Notes under the pieces: generated by a model
Seen by the model: the letters and a program-made list of their open reading frames with translations, nothing else
What the model was told of the DNA's origin: nothing
Database searches by the model: none
Translations under genes and position numbers: made by a program
In this document: positions 1 to 21,624 of the stretch, one piece after another
How positions within the stretch are numbered: the first letter of the stretch is position 1
Layout of the letters: each line of letters starts with the position of its first letter
NCBI RefSeq assembly: GCF_002911665.1
Contig: NZ_MTBP01000002.1
Location: forward strand, 930,001-994,000
From: Actinomadura rubteroloni
Lineage (GTDB): Bacteria > Actinomycetota > Actinomycetes > Streptosporangiales > Streptosporangiaceae
Length of the DNA: 64,000 bases
Direction of reading: 5' to 3'

Positions 1-1
1 G

Positions 2-13099
<13,098 letters not shown>

Positions 13100-13101
13100 G
13101 A

Positions 13102-13143
13102 AAGGCCCGGGTCCCGGGGGCGAACCCCCGGGACCCGGGCCTT
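13102..13143. terminator. Perfect 19-bp hairpin terminator between convergent PKS and SARP genes
   Basis: The left arm 13102-13120 pairs without a mismatch with 13125-13143 around the tetraloop CGAA. It starts three bases after the PKS stop codon and ends 37 bases before the SARP stop codon. Symmetric arms ending in AAGG/CCTT make it usable in both directions, with only a short T run. Confidence 0.88.
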
Positions 13144-13179
13144 GCGGTGAACGGTCCGATCAGAAGGACGCGACGGCCG

Positions 13180-13956
13180 TCAGCGGACGTCGGCGCGGAC
13201 GCGGACCCGCCCGGTGTCGCGGGCGAGGATCGTCCGCTGCGCCTCGCGCAGCTTGAAACCGGGCTCCAGGCCGAGTTCCCGGTCCAGGGTCTCCCACGCC
13301 ATCCGGTAGACGCGCAGCGCGTCGGCGCGGCGGCCCGAGCTGTGCAGGGCGCGCATGAGCTGCTCGTAGAAGACCTCGTTGAACGGATGGTCGTTGATGA
13401 GCCCGTACAGGACGCTGACCAGCTCGCGGTGCCGGCCGAGCATCAGCTTGGCCTCCACCTGCATCTCCAGGCACTCCACCCGGATCTCCTCGACACGGGT
13501 GAGGAGGCTGCGGCCGATCGGGCCGAGCGTCAGGCCGCCGAGCATCGGCCCGCACCACAGGCCGAGGGCCCGCTCGAACCGTGCGAGCGCCTCCTCGCAG
13601 CGGTCCCGCATCAGCAGCGTGCGGCCCGACCGGACGAGGTCCTGGAACACCAGGTAGTCGACGTCCTCGGGGTCCACGCGCAGGAGGTAGCCCGGCGCCT
13701 GCGTGACGATCGGGTTCTCCCGCACGCCGGGCCGCAGCAGCAGCTTGCGCAGTTGCGAGATGTAGACGTGCAGGGCGGGCACCGCGCGCAGCGGCGGCGA
13801 CTCGTCCCAGATCTCCCCGATCAGCTCCTTCGTCGAGACGATCTGGTTCGCGCGGACGAGCAGCACCGCGAGGGCGATCTCCATCTTCTGTGCCCGGATG
13901 ACGTGCACGGTGTCGCCGTCGATCAGCCTGATCGGCCCGAGGGCCTGATATTTCAT
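13180..13956 (-). CDS. SARP-family transcriptional activator (AfsR/DnrI/RedD type, short form)
   Basis: 258 residues: an OmpR-like winged helix (about 1-95, with the ALHVYISQLRKLL recognition-helix region) followed by a bacterial transcriptional activation domain of TPR-like helices (about 100-245, ending RALHSSGRRADALRVYR). There is no NB-ARC ATPase, so it is the small SARP form. SARPs activate antibiotic clusters by binding direct repeats overlapping the -35 element. The start ATG overlaps the NRPS stop (ATGA at 13953-13956), so it is translated with the NRPS and hydrolase as the last gene of that operon. This arrangement suggests positive feedback on the cluster, which is inference. Confidence 0.93.
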   Translation of the reverse strand: MKYQALGPIRLIDGDTVHVIRAQKMEIALAVLLVRANQIVSTKELIGEIWDESPPLRAVPALHVYISQLRKLLLRPGVRENPIVTQAPGYLLRVDPEDVDYLVFQDLVRSGRTLLMRDRCEEALARFERALGLWCGPMLGGLTLGPIGRSLLTRVEEIRVECLEMQVEAKLMLGRHRELVSVLYGLINDHPFNEVFYEQLMRALHSSGRRADALRVYRMAWETLDRELGLEPGFKLREAQRTILARDTGRVRVRADVR

Positions 13957-16900
13957 GCGTTGCTTCCTCCACGTATCCGTGCGGCCAGCGCGAGCGGAGT
14001 CGGATGCTCGAAGACCTCCGCCAGCGGCACCACCACCCCGGTGAGTTCCTCGACCCGCTGCCCGAGCAGCGCGCCCTGCAGCGAGTTGCCGCCGCTGAGG
14101 AAGAAGTTGGTGTGCGGGTCGGGGTCGGGAAGTTCGAGCAGGTCACGCCAGAAGCCGAGCAGGGCGCCGACGAGTTCGTCGTCGGTGGTCTCCGCGCCGC
14201 CGGAGGGGGCGGCGGCGGTCCGCCGCGCGGCCAGCCGCGTCAGCGCCGGGTAGTCGACCTTGTCGTTGGCGGTCGTCGGGAGCGCGTCGAGCACGGCGAA
14301 CTCGGCGGGGACCATGGCGCGGGGCAGGCGGTCGCCCGCCCATCCCCACAGTTCCTCGGGCGACGGGGCCGTCGCGGCGGCGGTGACGAACGCGACGAGC
14401 CGTCCGTCGCCGCTCGGGTCGCCGTCGAGGACGACGGCCGCCGAACGCAGGTCCGGGTGCCCGGCCAGCGCCGCCTCGATCTCGCCGAGCTCGATCCGGT
14501 TGCCGCGCAGCTTGATCTGCCGGTCGCTGCGGCCGAGCAGGACGAGCGTGCCGTCGGCCCGCCAGTACGCGGTGTCGCCCGTCCGGTAGTGGCGGCCGAT
14601 GCCCGGCGCGTCCGGGAACCGCTCGGCGGTCAGCTCGGGACGGCCGTGGTAGCCCCGGGCGAGCCCGCCGCCGGCGATGCACAGCTCGCCGCGCACCCCG
14701 ATCGGGAGTTCCCGTCCGTCCGCGTCCAGGATGTGGACGCGCGTGTCGCGGATGGGACGGCCCACGTCCAGCCGGCCTTCGACCGGGCCGGGGACGACCG
14801 CGGACGTCGACCAGATCGTCGTCTCCGTCGGCCCGTAGACGTGGTGCAGCTCGCAACCGGTGGCCAGCAGCGCGCGGGCCGACTCGGGCGGGAGCGGCTC
14901 GCCGCCGCTGAGCACCTGACGGCCGCCGAGCGCGGGCCCCGCCTCCGCCAGGACGGCCCGCCACGTCGTCGGCGTCGCCTGGACGGCGTCGGCGCCGTGC
15001 CGTTCGATCACCTCGGCGAGCAGACGTCCGTTCACCCGGGCCTCGTCGGGCGCGACCACGACCCGGCCGCCCGACGCGAGCGGCACGAACAGCTCCAGGC
15101 CGGAGATGTCGAACGCGAACGTCGTCAGCCAGACCGTGGCGTGGTCGTCGCCCGCGCCCAGCTCGGCGGCGAAGTGCGCGACGAGGTTCGCCAGCGCGCC
15201 CCGCCCGACCAGCGTGCCCTTCGGCCTGCCCGTCGACCCGGAGGTGTACATGAGGTAGGCCAGCGCGCCCTGATCGTCGTCGGGGACGGCGGCGTCCGGG
15301 GCGGCGGCCGTCGCCGGGACGGCGGGGATCTCCACCACGACGGGCGCCGCCGCGGAAGGCAGGCGGCCCGACCACAGCAGCGTTCCGGCCCCGGAGTCTT
15401 CGAGCTGGTAGGCGACGCGCGGCGCGGGATGATCGGGGTCGACCGGCAGGTACGCCGCGCCCGTCAGCCACACGCCGAGGACCGCGGCGGCCAGTTCGGG
15501 GCCGCGGGGGGCGGCGACGGCGACGATGTCCCCCGGGCCGACGCCGGGCAGGGCGTCGCGGACGGCCAGCGCCCCCGCCCACAGCCCGGCCCGGGTCACC
15601 GCGCGGTCGCCGTCCAGGACGGCCGGAGCGTCCGGGTCCGCGACCGCCCGCGCGTGGATCTCGCGGAGCACCCCGGGCGCGGCGTCGGCGGAGGTCGCGT
15701 TGGCGGCCCCGATGACGGCCTCGTCCCGCTCGCTCCACACCCGCAGCGACCCGACGGGCGCGTCGGGGTCGGCGTCCAGGGTGTGCAGCAGCCGCTCGTA
15801 GCGCTCGATCATCAGCGCGACGTCGTCGGGGTCGAACAACTCGGTCCGGTAGACCGCGCGGATCCGGACGCCGTCGGCCGCCGACATCACGAACAGCTCC
15901 AGGTCGAACTTGGCGGAGCCGTTCTCCAGGTGCAGCGGCTCGGCCTTGACGCCGCCGAGCACGAACGGCGGGATCGCCGGGCCCTCGACGTAGTTGAACG
16001 CGTGCTGGAACAGCATGTTGCGCCAGGAGTCCCCGGAGCGGCGGACGGTGCGCGTGAGCCCGTCCACCGGGACGTCGGCGTGGGTGAGCGCGTCGAAGTA
16101 GGCGTCGCGGGTGCGGCGCACGAAGTCCCGCACGGACTCGGCCGGGTCGATCGTCGTCCGCAGCGGGAGCACGTTGACGTGGTAGCCGATCGCCCGCGGG
16201 TCGGTGCGCGGCCGGGTCCCGGCCGGGACGCCCACGACCAGCTCGGGGCCGGCGCCGTGCGCGTCGAGGAGCAGCAGGTAGGCGGCGAGCAGGACGACGG
16301 TCTCGGGCGCGCGGACCGTGCGCTGCACCCGCCGCACGGCCGCGACCGCGGACTCGGGGAGGTTGCGCAGCAGGTGGTCCCCGGCCAGGTTCGGCGCGGG
16401 GCCGTCGGGGCGTCCGCACGCCAGTTCCGCGGGCCGGGCGACGTGGCCGTCCAGCAGTTCGCGCCAGTACGCCTCGCTCTCGGGACGGGCGGGCGGGTCC
16501 GTCAGCGCGGGCACGACGGCCGTGAGGTCGGCCGGCACCAGGCCCTCCGCGACGAGCCCGCCGTAGGCGCTCGCGAACTCCTCCACGAACACCGGGATGG
16601 AGGTGGCGTCGAAGACCAGGTGGTGGACGACGAAGCACAGAGTGTCGCCCGGCTCACCGTCCAGCACGGCGACGCGGATCAGGGGTTCGCCGGTGAAGGC
16701 GAACGGTTCCGCGACGAACGGGGCCAGCTCGTCCTCGGGCGCCTCCCCGGTGGACGGCACCCGCGTCACGCCGAGGTCGACCGACGCGGCGGGCAGGACC
16801 GTCCGGGTGAGGGCGGCACCCTCCGCCCGGAAGACGGTGCGCAGCGACTCGTGCCGCCGGACCAGGGCGGTCAGCGCCCCCCGGACGGCCCGCAGCGAGA

Positions 16901-17009
16901 GCCGTCCGTCCGTGCGGAACGCGAAGGCGAGATTGTTGGGCACTCCGTCGGGGACCATCCGGTCCAGCAGCCAGAGCGCCTCTTCTTTCACCGAGGCCGG
17001 GGACGTCAT
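13953..17009 (-). CDS. Single-module non-ribosomal peptide synthetase (C-A-PCP), predicted glycine-activating
   Basis: 1,018 residues. The start ATG at 17009 follows CGAGGAGGAGC and overlaps the upstream stop as ATGA. Domains: condensation (about 1-430; HHLVFDA at 129-135), adenylation (about 450-930; YTSGSTGRPKG, FAFDISGLE, YGPTETTIW, YRTGD, and the A10 lysine in NDKVDY) and peptidyl carrier (about 940-1018; phosphopantetheine Ser976 in GGNSL). Reading the specificity pocket by eye gives D-I-L-Q-L-G-V-I-W-K, one residue from the glycine code DILQLGLIWK. With the PKS next door, the C domain plausibly acylates glycine with the polyketide chain. There is no TE, R or E domain, so release needs a partner. 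Substrate and role are inference; the domain calls are firm. Confidence 0.94.
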   Translation of the reverse strand: MTSPASVKEEALWLLDRMVPDGVPNNLAFAFRTDGRLSLRAVRGALTALVRRHESLRTVFRAEGAALTRTVLPAASVDLGVTRVPSTGEAPEDELAPFVAEPFAFTGEPLIRVAVLDGEPGDTLCFVVHHLVFDATSIPVFVEEFASAYGGLVAEGLVPADLTAVVPALTDPPARPESEAYWRELLDGHVARPAELACGRPDGPAPNLAGDHLLRNLPESAVAAVRRVQRTVRAPETVVLLAAYLLLLDAHGAGPELVVGVPAGTRPRTDPRAIGYHVNVLPLRTTIDPAESVRDFVRRTRDAYFDALTHADVPVDGLTRTVRRSGDSWRNMLFQHAFNYVEGPAIPPFVLGGVKAEPLHLENGSAKFDLELFVMSAADGVRIRAVYRTELFDPDDVALMIERYERLLHTLDADPDAPVGSLRVWSERDEAVIGAANATSADAAPGVLREIHARAVADPDAPAVLDGDRAVTRAGLWAGALAVRDALPGVGPGDIVAVAAPRGPELAAAVLGVWLTGAAYLPVDPDHPAPRVAYQLEDSGAGTLLWSGRLPSAAAPVVVEIPAVPATAAAPDAAVPDDDQGALAYLMYTSGSTGRPKGTLVGRGALANLVAHFAAELGAGDDHATVWLTTFAFDISGLELFVPLASGGRVVVAPDEARVNGRLLAEVIERHGADAVQATPTTWRAVLAEAGPALGGRQVLSGGEPLPPESARALLATGCELHHVYGPTETTIWSTSAVVPGPVEGRLDVGRPIRDTRVHILDADGRELPIGVRGELCIAGGGLARGYHGRPELTAERFPDAPGIGRHYRTGDTAYWRADGTLVLLGRSDRQIKLRGNRIELGEIEAALAGHPDLRSAAVVLDGDPSGDGRLVAFVTAAATAPSPEELWGWAGDRLPRAMVPAEFAVLDALPTTANDKVDYPALTRLAARRTAAAPSGGAETTDDELVGALLGFWRDLLELPDPDPHTNFFLSGGNSLQGALLGQRVEELTGVVVPLAEVFEHPTPLALAARIRGGSNA

Positions 17010-17824
17010 CGCTCCTCCTCGTCCAGCAGGTCGTTGATCGCCGCGACGACGCCCGCGTCGCGCAGCAGTTCGGCGTGCGGCAGGTCGAAGCGGACCTCGC
17101 GGGCGACGGTCCCCGCCCGCACGGCGTCCGGGAGGGTGTTGAGCCCGTTGTGCTCGGTGGCGGAGGTGATCGCGGTCGCGGTCGCCCAGCCCCGCGCGGG
17201 GTCGAGTTCGGCCGCCGACACGAGGTAGGACAGGAACGCTCCGAAACCGCCGAGCAGTTCGGCGGCGCGGTCGGGCGCGAGCCCGATCGCGGCGAGCGCT
17301 GGCTCGCCGTGGGCCACGACGAGCCCGGACAGCGTCGCGGCCAGTTCCGGCATCCCGTCGATGTCGCGCAGCGCCGCGTCGCCCTCCCGGCGCGCGGTCT
17401 CCACCTGCGCGGCGGTCATGAAGCCCGCGAGCGCGCCGACGGCGTCCTGGAAGTGGCGGTGCAGGAGCGCCGGGTGCGGCACCTCCGGGTCGAACACGAT
17501 CAGTCCGGGGGCCTCCTGCCACGCCGCGACGCGCTCGGCCAGGCCCGCGGCGAACACGCTGCCGACGCAGTAGCCGAGGACGCGGCGCACGGTCAGCCCG
17601 GACGCCCGGACGTCGGCGGCCCACCGGTCGAGGTGGTCCTCGGCGGTCCGGTCGCCGGGGGCGGGAGGCCGGGTCTCCCAGACGGCGCAGGAGGTCGAGA
17701 CCTTCGGGATCAGATCGCTGAACGAGCCGACCGTCCGTCCCGTCGTCGCGGAGAAGTCGGAAGCGAGAATCAGGTCCGCGGATGCGGAACTGCGAAGCAC
17801 GTTGTACGCCGCTGGCTGTTCCAT
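17006..17824 (-). CDS. Thioesterase-like alpha/beta hydrolase with a Cys nucleophile elbow
   Basis: 272 residues from ATG 17824 (MEQPAAY), preceded by GAGG seven bases upstream; an in-frame ATG at 17929 lies in promoter-like sequence and is rejected. The elbow is GYCVG, with Cys86 where type II thioesterases usually have Ser (GHSxG). A late DLPHAELL histidine could complete the triad. It is the first gene of the operon and overlaps the NRPS (ATGA). Known relatives unload or edit carrier-protein thioesters. Here it is the only hydrolase available to release the NRPS-bound product, which is inference. It might instead be an acyltransferase, since Cys nucleophiles occur in both. Confidence 0.75.
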   Translation of the reverse strand: MEQPAAYNVLRSSASADLILASDFSATTGRTVGSFSDLIPKVSTSCAVWETRPPAPGDRTAEDHLDRWAADVRASGLTVRRVLGYCVGSVFAAGLAERVAAWQEAPGLIVFDPEVPHPALLHRHFQDAVGALAGFMTAAQVETARREGDAALRDIDGMPELAATLSGLVVAHGEPALAAIGLAPDRAAELLGGFGAFLSYLVSAAELDPARGWATATAITSATEHNGLNTLPDAVRAGTVAREVRFDLPHAELLRDAGVVAAINDLLDEEER

Positions 17825-17897
17825 AACGCCTCGTGATCTGAATCGGTGCCAGGTCTTAAACCCGGACAAGCGTCGCATCCGAGGCAGGACGGCCGGT

Positions 17898-17956
17898 ACC
17901 CCTAATCCGACCGCCCCGCGCCGCTTCACGACCTGCCACTAGGGGGCGATAGGGGC
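17898..17956. promoter_or_regulatory. Divergent promoter region with TAGGGG direct-repeat box
   Basis: On the plus strand TAGGGGG (17940-17946), three bases, then TAGGGGC (17950-17956); half-sites start 10 bp apart, one helical turn. A TACGAT -10-like hexamer sits at 17981-17986. Facing the hydrolase-NRPS-SARP operon, a single TAGGGGT lies on the minus strand at 17904-17898. The same two-part box precedes the monooxygenase and reductase genes. The likely reader is the LAL regulator encoded at 22849 (inference). Confidence 0.55.
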
Positions 17957-18046
17957 TTCTGCGGCACGGTCCGGCGCGCCTACGATCCCGACCGGAACAC
18001 CATTCCCGAAATCCGGAACGAGCCTCACTTTTCACTGGGAGTAGAC

Positions 18047-18349
18047 GTGGGCGTGGACGGCAGCTGGCATCTCACCCTCGACAGCGCGATGGGGAAGCAG
18101 GAATTCGACTTCGAATTGAACGCCGAGGGAACGACACTGACCGGTACGGGAACGGCGGAAGGACGGGAGGTCGTTCCGGAGATCATCGGCGGCGCGCTGG
18201 ACGGCGACACCGCGACGTGGAAACTCAAGGTCCGCAAGCCGATGCGGATCACGCTGACGTTCACCGTCGAGGTCTCCGGCGACGAGATGACCGGCAAGTC
18301 CAAGGCCGGGATCTTCGGCAGCTTCCCGGTCGTCGGCCGGCGGAACTGA
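18047..18349 (+). CDS. Conserved small protein of unknown function, beta-rich (100 aa)
   Basis: GTG start at 18047 with GGAG six bases upstream. The protein is short, soluble and rich in alternating charged and Thr/Val/Phe residues, opening with a WHLTLDS stretch and a GKQEFDFEL strand. This looks like a small beta-barrel or lipocalin-like fold, but I do not recognise a named family. It is three bases from the SDR gene, so the two are co-translated, and its promoter carries the TAGGGG box shared with other cluster genes. It may bind a hydrophobic cluster intermediate; that is a guess from context only. Confidence 0.8.
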   Translation: MGVDGSWHLTLDSAMGKQEFDFELNAEGTTLTGTGTAEGREVVPEIIGGALDGDTATWKLKVRKPMRITLTFTVEVSGDEMTGKSKAGIFGSFPVVGRRN

Positions 18350-18352
18350 CCG

Positions 18353-19144
18353 ATGACCGCACCCCCGAGGCGGACTGATCCCGCCCGGCCGTTCGCGGGC
18401 GCCGCCGCCGTCGTGACGGGCGGCGGCTCCGGGATCGGGCTGGCGACCGCGCGGATGCTGGCCGAGCGCGGGGCCGCGGTGGCCTGCGTGGACGTCGATC
18501 CGTCCGCCGTCGCCGAGCCGCTCGTCGCCGTGCGCGGGGACATCGCCGACGACGGCGTCGGCGCGGCCGTCGCCGCGGCGGCCGAGCGGCTCGGCGCCAT
18601 CGACGTCCTCGTCAACCACGCCGGACGGCTGGCGCGCGGATCGTTCGAGGCCAACGACCTCGACGAGTGGCGGCGCGTGTTCGAGGTGAACGTCCTCGGG
18701 CTGGTCCGGGTCAGCCGGGCGGCGATGCCGTGGCTGCGCGAGTCCGCCAAGAAGGGGCGGGATCCCGCGATCGTCAACACCTGCTCGGTCACCGCGCTCG
18801 TCGGGATGCCGGGCGGCGCGGTCTACGGCGCGTCCAAGGGCGCGGTGTACTCGCTGACGCTGTCCATGGCCGCCGACCTGCTGGCCGAGGGCATCCGCGT
18901 GAACTGCGTGGCGCCCGGCCCGGTCGACACCCCGTGGGTCCGGCGGGAACTCGCCGCCGCCCCCGATCCGGAGGCGGCGCTGGCGGCGGTGCACGCCCGG
19001 CAGCCCAACGGCCGGCTGATCACCGCCGAGGAGGTCGCCGAGAGCATCTGCCACCTGGCCGGTCCGCTGTCGGCGGCCACCACCGGGACCGTGCACGTCA
19101 TCGACGGCGGGCTGCGCGGGCTCCGGGTGCCGTCCCGCCCCTAG
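18353..19144 (+). CDS. Short-chain dehydrogenase/reductase (classical SDR)
   Basis: 263 residues. Cofactor motif TGGGSGIG near residue 22, then NHAG in place of NNAG, a catalytic Ser in CSVTAL, and YGASK for the Tyr/Lys pair. An acidic residue after the second strand (VDVD) favours NAD over NADP. The C-terminal VNCVAPGPVDTPW and IDGG are typical of the family. ATG follows the small upstream gene by three bases. It is probably a tailoring oxidoreductase of the cluster, acting on a hydroxyl or keto group; the substrate cannot be read from the sequence. Confidence 0.9.
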   Translation: MTAPPRRTDPARPFAGAAAVVTGGGSGIGLATARMLAERGAAVACVDVDPSAVAEPLVAVRGDIADDGVGAAVAAAAERLGAIDVLVNHAGRLARGSFEANDLDEWRRVFEVNVLGLVRVSRAAMPWLRESAKKGRDPAIVNTCSVTALVGMPGGAVYGASKGAVYSLTLSMAADLLAEGIRVNCVAPGPVDTPWVRRELAAAPDPEAALAAVHARQPNGRLITAEEVAESICHLAGPLSAATTGTVHVIDGGLRGLRVPSRP

Positions 19145-19154
19145 CGGAGCTTGC

Positions 19155-19195
19155 TTGACACTGTGACACTCAGACGTCAGGATGTCAGAATGTCA
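19155..19195 (+). promoter_or_regulatory. Leaderless tetR promoter inside a 40-bp palindromic operator
   Basis: TTGACA (19155-19160), a 17-base spacer, then CAGGAT (19178-19183), and the ATG of the TetR gene starts seven bases later at 19190. The transcript would therefore begin at or next to the start codon. The segment 19156-19195 is an imperfect palindrome centred on GACGTC (19173-19178), with TGACA repeated on the left arm and TGTCA on the right. This fits autorepression by the TetR protein. Confidence 0.65.
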
Positions 19196-19795
19196 TCGAG
19201 GAAGGCGCCAGAGGATCGGCGCGACGAGATCCTCACCGCGGCCATGAAGGCGTTCGGCCACTACGGGTACCGGCGCACCTCCATGGAGCTGATCGCCCAG
19301 GCCGCCGGTGTCTCGCGTCCCGCGCTCTACCAGCACTTCAGCGGCAAGGAGGACGTCTTCCGCGCGATGGGCGCCCGCATGCTCGACGAGGTGCTGGACG
19401 CGGCGCGGGGGGCGGCGGACGCGCCGGGCACGCTGGTCGACCGGCTCTACGCGGTCCTGTCGATCAAGCTCGCCGTCGTGGTGGGCTCGGTCGACGCCGG
19501 GCACCGGACCGAACTGCTCAACGAGGCCGGGGTGATCGCCGCCGACCTGCTGGTCTCCTTCAAGGATCGCTTCGCGACTCTCATCGAGGATCTGCTCGCC
19601 GGAGCGCCCGGCGAGCTGAACCATCTCCGCAAGGTCATGTCGGCGCACGACTGCGCCGGCCTGCTGCTCGACACCGTCGTCGGCATCAGCCAGGCCGACG
19701 CCCCGCCCGAGGTGCTCCACCGGCGGCTCCACCAGATGGTGGAGCTGACGGTGTTCGGGCTGGGCCTCGAACCGATGGCGACAGCGGCCCCCTGA
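19190..19795 (+). CDS. TetR-family transcriptional repressor
   Basis: 201 residues from ATG 19190 (MSSRKAPEDRR). A TTG start 13 codons upstream would run through the promoter and is rejected. The N-terminal helix-turn-helix is clear (about 10-55: ILTAAMKAFGHYGYRRTSME, then AGVSRPALYQHFSGKEDVF). The C-terminal ligand domain is variable, as usual. It lies 38 bases before an MFS exporter and reads the same way, the standard arrangement for repressor-controlled self-resistance. Its operator is probably the palindrome covering its own promoter. The inducer may be the cluster product, which is inference. Confidence 0.93.
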   Translation: MSSRKAPEDRRDEILTAAMKAFGHYGYRRTSMELIAQAAGVSRPALYQHFSGKEDVFRAMGARMLDEVLDAARGAADAPGTLVDRLYAVLSIKLAVVVGSVDAGHRTELLNEAGVIAADLLVSFKDRFATLIEDLLAGAPGELNHLRKVMSAHDCAGLLLDTVVGISQADAPPEVLHRRLHQMVELTVFGLGLEPMATAAP

Positions 19796-19833
19796 AACCC
19801 GGCACCGACCTCTCCCAAGGAGACCCGAAGCAC

Positions 19834-21399
19834 ATGGATGCCGCTACCGTGTACCGCCGCCGATGGCTGATGCTCAGCGTGCTGAGCCTCTGCCTGGTGA
19901 TCAGCGGACTCGACGCGCTCGTCATCGCCATGGCGGTTCCCAAGATCCAGGAGGATCTGGGCGCCACCGTCGGGCAGATGCAGTGGTCGGTCGACGCCTA
20001 CACCCTGACCTTCGGCGGCCTGCTGCTGCTCGCCGGCACCCTGGGTGACCGCTTCGGTCACAAGCTGATGCTGCTGGGCGGTCTCGTCCTGATCCTCGCG
20101 TTCTCGGTCGCGGCGGCGTTCGCCGGCGGCCCCGAGACGCTCATCGTCTTCCGCGCCGGGATGGGGCTCGGCTCGGCGATGGTCATGCCCGCGACGCTCG
20201 CCATCATCAAGCACGTCTTCCCCGTGGAGGAGCAGGCCAAGGCCATCGGCGTCTGGTCCGGCGCCGCGGGCATCGGCATCCCGCTCGGCCCGGTGATCGG
20301 CGGGCTGCTGCTCGACCACTTCTGGTGGGGCTCGATCTTCCTCATCAACATCCCGGTCGTCGCCATCGCCCTGATCGGCGGGTTCCTGCTGATCCCGTCG
20401 TGGCGCTCGGAGCGTCCCATCAAGCTGGACCTGGTCGGCGCGTTCCTGTCGGTCGCGGGCCTGGTCACCGTCGTCTACGGGCTCATCGAGGCGCCCGAGC
20501 GCGGCTGGGGCAGCGCGGTGACGCTCGGCTCCCTGGTCGGCGGGGCCGTGCTGCTCGCCGCCTTCGTCGCCTGGGAGGCGCGCTCGCGCACCCCGATGCT
20601 CCCCCTGTCGCTGTTCGCCAACCGCCGCTTCAGCGGCTCCGCCGCGGCCCTGACGTGCCAGGCGTTCGCGCTGTTCGGCAGCCTGTTCGTGCTCACCCAG
20701 TACTTCCAGATCGCGCGCCACCACGACCCCCTCGCCTCGGGCGTGCGCATGCTGGCGATCTGCACCCTGATCATCTCCTCGCCGCTGGCGCCGAACGTCG
20801 TGAAGATGATCGGCGACAAGCTCACCATCATCACCGGGCTCGTGATCATCGCGGTGGGCGCGATCTGGCTGTCGACCGCCGACGTCGGCGCCGAGACCAC
20901 GGTCCTCATCAGCCTCGGCGTGATGGGCTTCGGGATCGGCCTGTCCATCCCGCCCTCGGTGGACGGCATCCTCGCCAACGCCCCGAGCGACCAGGCGGGC
21001 ACCGCCTCCGCGGTCAACGACACCGCGCTCCAGGTCGGCGGCGCCATCGGCGTCGCGGTGCTGGGCACGGCGATGACCTCGGCGTACCAGAACGCGCTGC
21101 CGTCCCTGGACGCGCTGTCGGCCGCCGACCGGGCCGGCGTCCGCGACTCCCTCGGCAGCGCGCTCGCGGTCACCGCCCGGCTCGGGAACGGCGGCGCCCG
21201 GCTGGCGGCCGACGCCACCGACGCCTTCGGCTCGGGCATGTCGGCGGCTGCCATCACCAGCGCGTGCGTCGCGCTCGTCGGCGTGGTGCTCACCGCGGTG
21301 CTGATGCCGCGCGGCGAGAAGAACCCGGCCAAGGCGCACGCCGTGCCGGAACCGGCCACCGAAGGAGCCGCTCCGCTCGGAAGCGGAATCGGCGACTGA
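19834..21399 (+). CDS. MFS drug:H+ antiporter, DHA2 (EmrB/QacA, 14-TM) family
   Basis: 521 residues with about 14 hydrophobic segments. Motif A (LAGTLGDRFGHKL) lies between TM2 and TM3, and motif C-like glycines (GVWSGAAGIGIPLGPVIGG) are in TM5, the antiporter signature. AAGGAG precedes the ATG at a good distance. The last 40 residues are a polar cytosolic tail. The transporter most likely exports the cluster product or provides self-resistance, driven by the proton gradient, and is cotranscribed with the TetR gene. Confidence 0.93.
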   Translation: MDAATVYRRRWLMLSVLSLCLVISGLDALVIAMAVPKIQEDLGATVGQMQWSVDAYTLTFGGLLLLAGTLGDRFGHKLMLLGGLVLILAFSVAAAFAGGPETLIVFRAGMGLGSAMVMPATLAIIKHVFPVEEQAKAIGVWSGAAGIGIPLGPVIGGLLLDHFWWGSIFLINIPVVAIALIGGFLLIPSWRSERPIKLDLVGAFLSVAGLVTVVYGLIEAPERGWGSAVTLGSLVGGAVLLAAFVAWEARSRTPMLPLSLFANRRFSGSAAALTCQAFALFGSLFVLTQYFQIARHHDPLASGVRMLAICTLIISSPLAPNVVKMIGDKLTIITGLVIIAVGAIWLSTADVGAETTVLISLGVMGFGIGLSIPPSVDGILANAPSDQAGTASAVNDTALQVGGAIGVAVLGTAMTSAYQNALPSLDALSAADRAGVRDSLGSALAVTARLGNGGARLAADATDAFGSGMSAAAITSACVALVGVVLTAVLMPRGEKNPAKAHAVPEPATEGAAPLGSGIGD

Positions 21400-21487
21400 C
21401 GAACCCGCTCTCGGCCGGATCGCTCGTGCAGAGCGGTCCGGCCGAAGTGTTTCAGGTGTCATATCCGGCAGATCACGGCATCACCGG

Positions 21488-21551
21488 TAGGGGGTCGCGC
21501 CCGGATTAGGGGGTGGTAGGGGCACACACGACACCAGGCGAGGGATATTAT
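21488..21551 (+). promoter_or_regulatory. Promoter of the monooxygenase gene with TAGGGG boxes
   Basis: TAGGGGG at 21507-21513, three bases, TAGGGGC at 21517-21523, plus a third TAGGGGG at 21488-21494. A TATTAT -10 hexamer begins 23 bases after the box (21546-21551), and the GTG start is 101 bases downstream. The arrangement matches the box at 17940-17956, as expected for an activator touching sigma region 4. The rest of 21400-21624 holds nothing else that I can recognise. Confidence 0.6.
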
Positions 21552-21624
21552 CCCGATTGGCCGGTTAAGAGCGTTTCGTGACCGCCGGGCCAAGGAATGC
21601 TGGAACCCGTCGAGGGAGATCGCT

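Noticed and set aside
14004..17228. A 1,074-codon plus-strand frame over the NRPS
   Set aside because: Antisense to C-A-PCP domains with intact motifs.
17825..17929. Longer N-terminus for the thioesterase-like protein (ATG 17929)
   Set aside because: The extension is Arg-rich and lies in promoter sequence; ATG 17824 has a ribosome site.
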